DNA of 7,406 bases from UBA7236 sp964638865 (lineage in GTDB: Bacteria; Bacteroidota; Bacteroidia; Chitinophagales; BACL12). The DNA lies in assembly GCA_964638865.1 (NCBI GenBank), contig CAZXBG010000171.1:1-7406 (forward strand), in the 5' to 3' direction. How positions within the stretch are numbered: the stretch's first letter is position 1; each line of letters begins with the position of its first letter. The position numbers and the translations under genes are program-made. A model generated the notes under the pieces. It saw nothing but the letters and a program-made list of their open reading frames with translations, searched no databases and was not told where the DNA came from. Positions 1 to 5,984 of the stretch are shown here, piece by piece.

Positions 1-10
1 GTAAGTAGTG

Positions 11-256
11 AAATGTATGGTGTCTTTTTTATGGGGAGTGTTTTTTTACGCAGAGTGCGCAGAGGAGCAGAGGACGCAGAGAAATGTATGGTGTGGTTTT
101 GTTTCATGCGGTGTAAATAGTTTGTTTTTTATATTATGTGTTTTTTTCACGCAGAGGACGCAGAGGAGCAGAGCGCGCAGAGAAATGTATGGTGTGTTTT
201 TTATTGGGTGGTTTTTTATATGAGTTTGCTTTTCGCAGAGTGCAGAGGGAGCAGAG
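11..256. repeat. GA-rich CGCAGAG repeat cluster, about three units
   Basis: Three GA-rich blocks built from CGCAGAG/GCAGAG words lie at about 49-81, 150-182 and 234-256. Each is followed at once by the box AAATGTATGGTGTG or a variant (82-95, 183-196, and a decayed copy from 257); another copy of the box starts at 11. Spacing between boxes is 71, 101 and 74 bases. The sequence between is T-rich and poorly conserved. CGCAGAG clusters of this kind are familiar intergenic repeats in Bacteroidota drafts. A 71-codon frame through the region is only the translation of the repeats and is not called as a gene. Confidence 0.8.
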
Positions 257-260
257 AAAT

Positions 261-474
261 GTAGGTTGTAGATTAGTATGGGTGGTTTGGTTTTGTTTCT
301 GAGGATTTTTTTGATTCCTATTTGCGGTACATTTTTTTAATTAATGTATCTTCCCAACCAATTCGAATTGGGCATTAAATTACTGTTATAATTTACGTTA
401 GCGCGGCTGTTCAATTATTAAATTGACAATTGAAAATTGAAAATATTTTTTTGGTGAGTTCTTAACCCTGAATG
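261..474. other. Gene-free AT-rich spacer with a short palindrome
   Basis: No reading frame here looks like a protein. The stretch holds a perfect 14-bp palindrome, CCAATTCGAATTGG, at 358-371, a TCAATT/AATTGA inverted repeat at 411-426, and a short run of AATTGA/AAATTGA words to about 447. It follows the 3' end of the minus-strand SRPBCC gene (stop at 475-477). I found no convincing hairpin-plus-T-tract terminator for that gene. Confidence 0.5.
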
Positions 475-1335
475 TTATTTAAAAGGTGTTCCCATTCCTG
501 TTGTGAGAAAGTCGTGAAAACTTTCCATAAAACTTATCCAGCCGTTATTGCATACTTCGTAACATTCCAATGATTGATTAAGCCCGTGGTGCGTTAGGAC
601 AAGATCTGTGGAATCATCATTTGCGGTTATTTCCCATGATATTCTTGTTCCGCTCCACTCCGATTTATTTTTGAATTCGGGTATATCAATAAAACTATCC
701 AATATCTCCCAGGTTATTTTTTTGTTCAATAGTAATTCCACTACTTTAATTATTTTGTATGTTTTATCGAAGTGAACAGTAAATACATCATTTAATTTAT
801 CCGCGGACCCTTCCATTTTTTCTGTCCACCACTGATGAAGTTGTTGTGTGAGTCCCGAATAAATTTTTTTTGCATCAGTTTCCAATGTGATTGCATATTG
901 AAAATTATCTTTTTCAAGATAGTTTTTTAAGGAAGAATGAATAATCTGATTCCAACCTTCTTCAAAATTTCCAATCGCAAAATCTGCGTTTTTTGTCGGG
1001 AAAGTCCCAATATCACTGTGAGTTAATTTAAAAAGTGTGTTGTTGCCTTGCGGAAATAATTCGAAACTTACGTATGAGATACCATTATATCCATCGTATC
1101 GCCAACTGTAGGCAAGCTTTTTTTCAGGGATTAGTTCTGTTATTTCACAAATATGCAGGTATTGTGTTTCGGGGGATGGCCCTCCTGTAAATTGAAAAAT
1201 AAACCCTTTCTCCGCCTTAAATTCCTTAAGATCGAAATACCATATTTTCATTTCGTTTTTATTGGTAAGTGCATTCCATACTTTCTGCACGGGTGCATTA
1301 AAAAGTCTTTCTATACCTATAATTTTATTTTCCAT
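475..1335 (-). CDS. Double-domain SRPBCC (AHSA1-like) protein
   Basis: The 286-residue protein contains two consecutive SRPBCC/START-like folds of the AHSA1 (Aha1 C-terminal) type. Domain 1 spans about residues 1-141: it opens with an IERLFNAPVQKVWNAL strand-helix, has a central SWRYDGY segment, and ends with the usual EEGWNQIIHSSLKNYL helix. Domain 2 spans about 145-280, with WW at 169-170, ITWE near 207-210 and a closing NNGWISFMESFHDFLTTG helix. Single AHSA1 proteins are about 140-160 residues, so this is roughly twice that length. The fold binds hydrophobic ligands in a deep cavity; the ligand here is unknown. There is no signal peptide, so it should be cytosolic. Its ATG lies inside the 3' end of the upstream ArsR gene (11-bp overlap), which implies co-transcription and probably translational coupling. 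ArsR-SRPBCC pairs are common in bacteria, and this protein is probably the regulated effector. Confidence 0.9.
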   Translation of the reverse strand: MENKIIGIERLFNAPVQKVWNALTNKNEMKIWYFDLKEFKAEKGFIFQFTGGPSPETQYLHICEITELIPEKKLAYSWRYDGYNGISYVSFELFPQGNNTLFKLTHSDIGTFPTKNADFAIGNFEEGWNQIIHSSLKNYLEKDNFQYAITLETDAKKIYSGLTQQLHQWWTEKMEGSADKLNDVFTVHFDKTYKIIKVVELLLNKKITWEILDSFIDIPEFKNKSEWSGTRISWEITANDDSTDLVLTHHGLNQSLECYEVCNNGWISFMESFHDFLTTGMGTPFK

Positions 1336-1666
1336 CCTTTTTGTTTTTGATATTAATTTTCTGATTTTCCAAATGCATTTCTAGATTATCCAATTTATTT
1401 GTCCGGAAAATACGATATTGTTCTATCCAGGTATCCACCTGATCTAAAGCAGCAAGTTGCGGAAAACAATATCTTTCTCTTCCAAGCTGTTTGATCTCAA
1501 TTAACCCACATTCGGCCAGGATCTTAACGTGTTTTGATATCGCGGGTCTGCTCATCATAAAGTTGTCGGCAATTGCATTGAGATTTAGTATCTGATTAGA
1601 GAGCAGTCGAATGATCTCGCGCCTTGTAGGGTCTGCTATAGCATGAAAAACGTCTCTTCGAACCAT
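1325..1666 (-). CDS. ArsR/SmtB-family HTH transcriptional regulator
   Basis: This is a 113-residue winged-helix repressor. The N-terminal VFHAIADPTRREIIRLL (residues 6-22) is the classic ArsR opening helix. The helix-turn-helix lies at about 30-56, with the recognition helix SRPAISKHVKIL at 39-50, followed by the wing (LIEIKQLGRERYCF, about 55-68). No cysteine/histidine metal-binding set is visible (the only Cys are at about 53 and 67), so it is probably not a metal sensor but of the type found beside SRPBCC genes. The frame extends 7 codons upstream to a TTG, but the ATG at 1666 is preferred because it begins the conserved VRRDVFHAIADPTRR segment and fits the predicted promoter. The stop overlaps the start of the SRPBCC gene. 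It probably represses its own operon through the inverted repeat at 1707-1722. Confidence 0.92.
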   Translation of the reverse strand: MVRRDVFHAIADPTRREIIRLLSNQILNLNAIADNFMMSRPAISKHVKILAECGLIEIKQLGRERYCFPQLAALDQVDTWIEQYRIFRTNKLDNLEMHLENQKINIKNKKDGK

Positions 1667-1695
1667 GTGGTTTGGGTTTTGTAACAATTAGGTTG

Positions 1696-1727
1696 TAAAT
1701 ATATATGTAACCGATTAGTTACGCAAG
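1696..1727 (-). promoter_or_regulatory. Predicted Bacteroidota-type promoter of the ArsR-SRPBCC operon
   Basis: On the minus strand CTTG (1727-1724, one mismatch to TTTG) is followed after exactly 20 bases by TATATTTA (1703-1696, one mismatch to TAnnTTTG). That is the spacing expected for the Bacteroidota primary sigma factor. Transcription would begin near 1690, leaving a leader of about 24 bases before the ATG at 1666. This is a pattern match only; no start site has been measured. Confidence 0.55.
1707..1722. promoter_or_regulatory. Probable ArsR operator (GTAAC-N6-GTTAC)
   Basis: The inverted repeat GTAAC CGATTA GTTAC has perfect 5-bp arms and a central A-T step. It lies entirely between the predicted -33 and -7 boxes, so a bound ArsR dimer would block RNA polymerase. 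Palindromes of the GTAACC...GGTTAC type occur ahead of ArsR-SRPBCC operons, from general knowledge. Assignment to the adjacent repressor is inference from position and symmetry. Confidence 0.6.
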
Positions 1728-1847
1728 GGATTTAGAAGTTTTTTTTAGGGGGATTTGGCCTGTTATTCCCAATCGAAGATTGATACTATTTTACCAAAAT
1801 TAGGTTTTCTAAAGGAAAAAGGTTTATAGGTTTTGGTTTCTGATTTT

Positions 1848-2852
1848 TTATTTAATCACCATAACATCAGTACTTTTGACCCAGGCAATTAAATTATACA
1901 CCGGCCTGTTTTTAAATGAAAGATCACTGATTATATTTTCTTTTGAAAACATTATTAAGTAATATTCTTTATAGTTAAATGTTTTTTTTGATATAATAAC
2001 TCCTTTTGTATTTTTTTCTATTAGGGCAACTTCAATATTTAATTTATATCCTTCCGGGATATAAGATTCTCTAATGGGTTTTAGAATTAAATGTGGGTTA
2101 GATTCTAAAACTACACTATCATTAATTGTTTCAAAAGTGGAGTTGCCATTCAAATCTGCTGAATCCGATAAAAAAGTGCTTTTCACAAATAAGTAACTTT
2201 CAATTGGTTTAAAATTTGAATAAAAGTTCGATATGTATTTTCCGTTTATTTTGCCATGTCGCGCCAAATCTATATTATTGCTATATCTGCAATCCTTATT
2301 GGGGTAGAATTTGTAGTAATGGATAATATGTTTTTGTCCATCACAACAAGGCCAACTCCCTACGGTAAATTCAATAGGAATGTTTTTATTTTCCTGCCTT
2401 AATTCTATAATTGTTCCAACATTTTCAAATGTCAAACGCAGGCTATCAATTTGATTCTCGAAAAAAGTGAAATTGTCAATTTCGGATCCTCCGGGCATTC
2501 TACCTGTATAGATAATATCAGTGAGGTTATCTGAATTGAAATCAATAAAATGAAGTTCTTCAAGTGAAAGGTAACTTTCCTCTAAATAAAAAAAGCTATT
2601 CAATGCTATTTTGTTAAAATATTGATATTTTTCGTCTTTGGTAAGTGGTGTTTCAAAATCAGCCCAATTTAGTTTTTGAGTAACAAACATTTTTGGAATT
2701 TCCGCCTCTCGTTGCAACCAATCTTTTTTGATAGATGGATATAAATAATCCTTAAGTGCAACTTGATCTTTATTTTGAGCGAATATGTTTATACTTAGCA
2801 CAAGTATAAATGGGAAAAGGCGAAATGTCTTTAAATTTCGTCGTTTTTTCAT
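1848..2852 (-). CDS. Secreted protein of unknown function
   Basis: The protein has 334 residues counted from the ATG at 2852. An in-frame TTG seven codons upstream is less likely, because the ATG start places MKKRR directly before the hydrophobic core of a signal peptide (about residues 12-23) ending in FAQ (24-26), a typical Bacteroidota export signal. The mature part is mostly beta-strand in character. Near residues 104-112 DFNSDNLTD resembles the Asp-rich calcium loop of FG-GAP/VCBS repeats, but only one copy is visible. A WPCCDG motif at about 167-172 has two adjacent cysteines; another cysteine is near 188. The C-terminus (IAWVKSTDV) is faintly like the last strand of an SH3-type domain. 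I do not recognise the family. It stands 133 bases downstream of the truncated S41 gene, with no clear promoter seen. Confidence 0.8.
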   Translation of the reverse strand: MKKRRNLKTFRLFPFILVLSINIFAQNKDQVALKDYLYPSIKKDWLQREAEIPKMFVTQKLNWADFETPLTKDEKYQYFNKIALNSFFYLEESYLSLEELHFIDFNSDNLTDIIYTGRMPGGSEIDNFTFFENQIDSLRLTFENVGTIIELRQENKNIPIEFTVGSWPCCDGQKHIIHYYKFYPNKDCRYSNNIDLARHGKINGKYISNFYSNFKPIESYLFVKSTFLSDSADLNGNSTFETINDSVVLESNPHLILKPIRESYIPEGYKLNIEVALIEKNTKGVIISKKTFNYKEYYLIMFSKENIISDLSFKNRPVYNLIAWVKSTDVMVIK

Positions 2853-2985
2853 TATAGAAGCGATGACAACCAAATTGGATATAAAAAAAACGTTGTTCCG
2901 GCGAATAATAGTATATGGATATCAAAGTGGACCAATTGCCTAGGTAACCTCGATAGCGAATACTCCAAATTTCAAGTCTTCTATT

Positions 2986-4065
2986 TTATCTATAGATACA
3001 AATAAAATTATTTTGTTTAGGATGATATTTTCCAATGCCATATAAAGGAAACCATGTTTTTTTATTTCGTTGGGTAAAAATTTCCGCTTCTTTATTTTTT
3101 ACAACTCTGCATTCAATACATTGTTCAAAAGGTTCATTAAACAGATATAACAATAGGTGTTTTACGTAATCAGGATTTCCACCCGTGTTATCCCTTAGAT
3201 CAATTATGAGATCAGTATAATTGGATTTTTGAATAAGGTTAAAATATTCAGAAATATCTTTTTTAAAATTTTTATGGTAAGTGGTTTTAACTAGCGTTTG
3301 ATCGAGGGTCTTTAAGGTTAGCAGAGCGGTTTTCATACTATCTAACATCTGTAAATTATATGGATTTAAATGAGGGGTTTTTCTTTTTTCTTTTTTCGTT
3401 TTCATGGTAATCAGGTCGGTTCCCGGCACCTCGCAATTTCCAACTAAACTGTTTAAATTCTTGTACCTGATGGTATATTTTTCTGACAAACCATAAAACA
3501 CAAAATAGTAAAATCGAAACGATTGATTGAGCGAACCGTAAATGTATTGAAGGTTATGGCCTTCTTGAGGGATGTTAGATAAAAATTTACTCAACATTTC
3601 TTCTGCAGAAACATTATTTATAGAAATAATTTCTGTTCCGGGGAGCAGTTCCGGTGATGTGCTGAAATTGTTGGAAACATAGAATTTATTTTTTATACAC
3701 TTAATATCCAGAGGAAAAAGATCGTTACAATTTCTCAATGCCTCTAAAGCAGGTTCACTTAAAACAATAGAATTGTGGCCGTCCTGAATAAATGTGGTTA
3801 GCGGAGTTAAAATTCTGTAGAACGCTATTTCATTCATAGGCTGATCTATGGAATTATAGATACTATCAAATTTAAGATCAATTTCATTTTTGTTTTTGTA
3901 GAGATAGAGTATAGGCAGTTCCTTTTCCAGTCTACTGCGCCAATAGTTTAAATCATCCTGTAATTCCTCCACACTAAAAACCTTTGTAAAAATTGTGTCG
4001 GATTGGGCAAAACTTGCATTTATATTAATTGTAAAAAATAATAGGGATAACTGAATTTTTCTCAT
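2986..4065 (-). CDS. S41-family peptidase-like secreted protein, C-terminally truncated
   Basis: The 359-residue protein starts with a signal peptide (residues 1-21, ending ASFAQ). It continues with the helical N-terminal domain typical of Bacteroidota S41 proteases (about 30-100, including DDLNYWRSRLEKELPILY and a DGH at 95-97), a PDZ-like segment (about 118-175, LPGTEIISINNVSAEEML at 141-158), and the start of the tail-specific protease core with LIIDLRDNTGGN at 286-297. In this family the D-L-R-x-N-x-GG strand is followed by a strand and turn bearing the catalytic serine, then about 100 more residues. Here the frame stops at a TAA about 60 residues after the GG, before any serine motif. 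None of the three minus-strand frames between 2985 and 2853 restores the missing part. It is probably a decayed or inactive peptidase; a sequence error seems unlikely because the remainder is not found nearby. Full-length relatives act in the periplasm. Confidence 0.8.
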   Translation of the reverse strand: MRKIQLSLLFFTININASFAQSDTIFTKVFSVEELQDDLNYWRSRLEKELPILYLYKNKNEIDLKFDSIYNSIDQPMNEIAFYRILTPLTTFIQDGHNSIVLSEPALEALRNCNDLFPLDIKCIKNKFYVSNNFSTSPELLPGTEIISINNVSAEEMLSKFLSNIPQEGHNLQYIYGSLNQSFRFYYFVFYGLSEKYTIRYKNLNSLVGNCEVPGTDLITMKTKKEKRKTPHLNPYNLQMLDSMKTALLTLKTLDQTLVKTTYHKNFKKDISEYFNLIQKSNYTDLIIDLRDNTGGNPDYVKHLLLYLFNEPFEQCIECRVVKNKEAEIFTQRNKKTWFPLYGIGKYHPKQNNFICIYR

Positions 4066-4186
4066 AGGGTTATTTTTGGATCACTCTTAAAAATGGGCTC
4101 CGGTTATATAGAATATATGCACCACAAATATTCTTTTAAACTTATATTAAACGTTCTGAATAATTGAATTTTGTAATCTGATTCTA

Positions 4187-4672
4187 TTAAGTGGACCTTT
4201 TTGTCTTTACAAAAAATGCAATGATGGCAGAGGTCAGAATACCCATAGCAAATGCTCCTATAAGTCCCTGAATAATATAATTTTTAAGATTAAAGTAATT
4301 TTCTGCCTCTGTTTGCGACATTTCACCCTGTGCCACTGTATAATTAATAATATTGGGAAAATACTCGGGAGTGATAACATTTGAAGTAATAAATTGTGTT
4401 AAAGGGCTAAAAATGGTTATGATCACTGTTAAGATCAAACCACAAACAAATCCCTGTTTATAATTCATGGATCCCTTATAAAATCGATTTCGTTTTTCTA
4501 AAAGCGCAAATAAATAAATTGCAACTGCAGGAATGGCAATGAGGTTAGTTACAATGGCATGTTTGTCGATATGCGAACTGTGAAATCCGGCTAATTTTTC
4601 CAAAACCATCCATGTAAGGGTCATAATAATAAATATAACTGCCCATTTGATCTCAATTTTAATTTTTTGCAT
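4187..4672 (-). CDS. DUF4199-family membrane protein
   Basis: This is a 161-residue integral membrane protein with four predicted transmembrane helices (about residues 9-25, 38-58, 72-97 and 130-154). Between helices 2 and 3 lies the basic loop KRNRFYKGSMNYKQGF, matching the K-x-x-G-x-(M/I)-x-(Y/F) pattern I associate with DUF4199. Between helices 3 and 4 is a polar segment with an acidic helix (MSQTEAENYF). The function of the family is unknown. Its ATG follows the stop of the DUF1801 gene after one base, so the two are almost certainly co-transcribed. It is followed by 121 bases of AT-rich DNA before the S41 start. Confidence 0.82.
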   Translation of the reverse strand: MQKIKIEIKWAVIFIIMTLTWMVLEKLAGFHSSHIDKHAIVTNLIAIPAVAIYLFALLEKRNRFYKGSMNYKQGFVCGLILTVIITIFSPLTQFITSNVITPEYFPNIINYTVAQGEMSQTEAENYFNLKNYIIQGLIGAFAMGILTSAIIAFFVKTKRST

Positions 4673-4673
4673 A

Positions 4674-5117
4674 TTATTTTCTTTTAATAATTGTTTCGTA
4701 AGTATTTATCCAGTGCTGAACTGGTATTTTTTGTGAAAGTTCAGCAATTAATGTATAGGGTATTTGATCGCTCTTTTTAAATCTAATACAACTTTTACCC
4801 ATATCGAGTTTAGTTTTGTTGTGTTTGGGATACTCTTTTGTGAACCAATCCAATAATTTTTTAGCAGCATATACTCCCATGTGATAAATGGCAACGAAAT
4901 TTTTCTGTGAAGCTATACTCATAAAAGGGAGCGGAGTAGTAGGGTCGCAATGATAACCCTCGGGATATGTAGAAAAGGGATCACAATATCCAATGCCAAA
5001 ATTGCTGAAAGTTTCTTTAAAACCTTTAGGTAAGTTTTTTACAATAGTTTGCCTTAATTTTATAATAGCTCCCCTGCGATCCTCGGGAATGGTTTCAAGG
5101 TGTTTTTCAAATGTCAT
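4674..5117 (-). CDS. DUF1801 domain-containing protein
   Basis: The 147-residue cytosolic protein matches DUF1801 (the YdhG/YdeI-like fold). It starts with FEKHLETIPEDRRGAIIKLRQTI (an alpha-helical opening), has the central PLPFMSIASQKNFVAIYHM strand pair at about 62-80, and the signature LDMGKSCIRFKKSDQIPYTLIAEL at about 104-127. Length is normal for the family and nothing is missing. The biochemical role of DUF1801 proteins is not established. It is the first gene of a two-gene unit with the DUF4199 membrane protein, one base apart. A predicted promoter lies just upstream at 5156-5187. Confidence 0.9.
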   Translation of the reverse strand: MTFEKHLETIPEDRRGAIIKLRQTIVKNLPKGFKETFSNFGIGYCDPFSTYPEGYHCDPTTPLPFMSIASQKNFVAIYHMGVYAAKKLLDWFTKEYPKHNKTKLDMGKSCIRFKKSDQIPYTLIAELSQKIPVQHWINTYETIIKRK

Positions 5118-5155
5118 AACAATCGAATCTTTAGGTAACCTGTTGTTTTATTATG

Positions 5156-5187
5156 CAATGATAATAAAATCCCTTGATTTCATCAAT
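5156..5187 (-). promoter_or_regulatory. Predicted promoter of the DUF1801-DUF4199 operon
   Basis: On the minus strand ATTG (5187-5184) is followed after exactly 20 bases by TATCATTG (5163-5156), each one mismatch from the Bacteroidota TTTG and TAnnTTTG boxes. Transcription would start near 5149, about 30 bases before the ATG at 5117. The -33 side is embedded in an inverted repeat, CATCAA-TTTT-TTGATG (5181-5196), which could be an operator or chance in AT-rich DNA. Confidence 0.45.
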
Positions 5188-5196
5188 TTTTTGATG

Positions 5197-5427
5197 GAAG
5201 GTTCTGGAAAGTGTTAAATTAATATGCCTTGGAGCAAGAAATGTTTAGCATCCTAATTTAATAAATTAACGAAATTAAAGCTGATTAATTATTTAATTTT
5301 TCTATGAATATGGGTGTTTGATGAGCGGCATAGGTAGTAAACGTTAATCGTTTTGATTCCTGGTTTTTACAAATTATACGTGTGGTATGAAATTGAGTTT
5401 CATCCGTATAACGGAGAGAAAAAAAAC
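5197..5427. other. Gene-free spacer left of the repeat array
   Basis: This is AT-rich sequence with no credible reading frame, RNA gene or terminator. Near its right end (about 5398-5426) it contains TTTCATCCGTATAACGGAGA and an A-run, which is the boundary box that recurs at about 5500-5524, 5957-5984 and 6103-6135, so the repeat array effectively begins here. Confidence 0.45.
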
Positions 5428-5524
5428 GTGGCCACGAATGCTGGAGGGCGGTGTATTCTAAAATTTGTTTATTTATTATTCGTGCATGTAAAGCTAATTA
5501 TTTCATTTGTATTGTGTAGAAAAA
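5428..5524. repeat. Array unit A: decayed foldback module
   Basis: The left arm GCCACGAATGC (5431-5441) is intact, but the right arm (5478-5494) keeps only ATTCGTGCAT and GC of the ATTCGTGCATTCGTGGC seen in units B and C. The interior shares ATTCTAAAATTTG with unit B. The unit is 97 bases between successive GTTGCC-like starts, shorter than the ~122 of its neighbours, and looks like an older copy. Confidence 0.65.
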
Positions 5525-5542
5525 GTTGCCACGAATGAACAG

Positions 5543-5585
5543 CCCTCGACCTCACAGGTTTCAAAAACCTGTGAGGGTCTTAGGG
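5543..5585. repeat. Strong hairpin, copy 1 (CCTCACAGGTTT stem)
   Basis: CCTCACAGGTTT (5550-5561) and AAACCTGTGAGG (5565-5576) are perfect 12-bp arms around a 3-base loop. After a bulged G the stem continues with two pairs, and after a small internal loop with CCCT/AGGG (5543-5546 and 5582-5585). The next base is the first N of the gap. No T-tract follows on either strand, so it is not a typical terminator. This stem-loop is of a kind widely dispersed in Bacteroidota intergenic DNA. Confidence 0.8.
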
Positions 5586-5685
5586 NNNNNNNNNNNNNNN
5601 NNNNNNNNNNNNNNNNNNNNNNNNNNNNNNNNNNNNNNNNNNNNNNNNNNNNNNNNNNNNNNNNNNNNNNNNNNNNNNNNNNNNN
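5586..5685. other. Assembly gap of exactly 100 N
   Basis: A round 100 N usually marks a scaffold join of unknown size, not a measured distance. It falls inside the 121-bp tandem repeat. By comparison with the intact copy (5802-5806), the missing bases should be AAATG plus zero or more whole 121-bp units. Confidence 0.9.
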
Positions 5686-5758
5686 AACCCATCAATAATA
5701 TTCACTTCCAGAATAGAAGTTGGTGAGGTGGATTAAAAAAGTTGCTACGAATGAACAG

Positions 5759-5801
5759 CCCTCGACCTCACAGGTTTCAAAAACCTGTGAGGGTCTTAGG
5801 G
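5759..5801. repeat. Strong hairpin, copy 2
   Basis: Identical to the hairpin at 5543-5585: 12-bp perfect arms at 5766-5777 and 5781-5792, with the CCCT/AGGG base at 5759-5762 and 5798-5801. It lies in the intact second copy of unit D and continues into the sequence missing from copy 1. Confidence 0.8.
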
Positions 5802-5862
5802 AAATGAACCCATCAATAATATTCACTTCCAGAATAGAAGTTGGTGAGGTGGATTAAAAAAA

Positions 5863-5984
5863 GTTGCCACGAATGCACGAATGAACAGCCGAAGGGTGGG
5901 TTGTTTATATTCTAAAATTTACTTTTTTGTTTTTTATTCGTGCATTCGTGGCTAATTTTTTCATCCGTATTGTGGAGAAAAAAG
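5863..5984. repeat. Array unit B: foldback module with perfect 17-bp arms
   Basis: GCCACGAATGCACGAAT (5866-5882) and its exact reverse complement ATTCGTGCATTCGTGGC (5936-5952) flank a 53-base AT-rich loop containing GAACAGCC and ATTCTAAAATTT. The unit ends with the boundary box TTTCATCCGTATTGTGGAGA plus an A-run. It is 122 bases from start to start. No protein or RNA gene is visible inside. Arms of this sequence are common intergenic repeats in Bacteroidota. Confidence 0.8.

Larger units (their letters stand above)
5525..5862. repeat. 121-bp direct tandem repeat (unit D), interrupted by the gap
   Basis: Bases from GTTGCCACGAATGAACAGCC (5525) through the hairpin to 5585 recur, with one substitution, at 5741-5801 (offset 216). 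The sequence from AACCCATCAATAAT (5686) to GGTGGATTAAAAAA recurs at 5807 (offset 121). So unit D is about 121 bp, present at least twice head-to-tail and nearly identical. It shares its first 20 bases and its A-run end with the foldback units but has a different interior, including the CCTCACAGGTTT hairpin. High identity implies recent duplication. Confidence 0.85.

Noticed and set aside
8..223. 71-codon plus-strand open frame in the left repeats
   Set aside because: It is the translation of the CGCAGAG repeats (repeated EEQRTQR-like words) with no protein-like composition.
1153..1350. Plus-strand open frame opposite the SRPBCC/ArsR junction
   Set aside because: It is antisense to two well-supported genes and has no recognisable domain.
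1770..1782. CAATC-GAA-GATTG hairpin as a terminator for the secreted orphan gene
   Set aside because: The stem is only 5 bp and no T-tract follows on the minus strand.
2853..2985. Frameshifted remainder of the S41 peptidase
   Set aside because: None of the three minus-strand frames gives a serine-motif strand or other S41 sequence.
4993..5217. 74-codon plus-strand open frame overlapping the DUF1801 start
   Set aside because: Mostly antisense to DUF1801 and its predicted promoter; no domain, no homology recognised.
5353..5726. Short plus-strand open frames in and across the gap
   Set aside because: They consist of repeat sequence and N; none is a credible gene.
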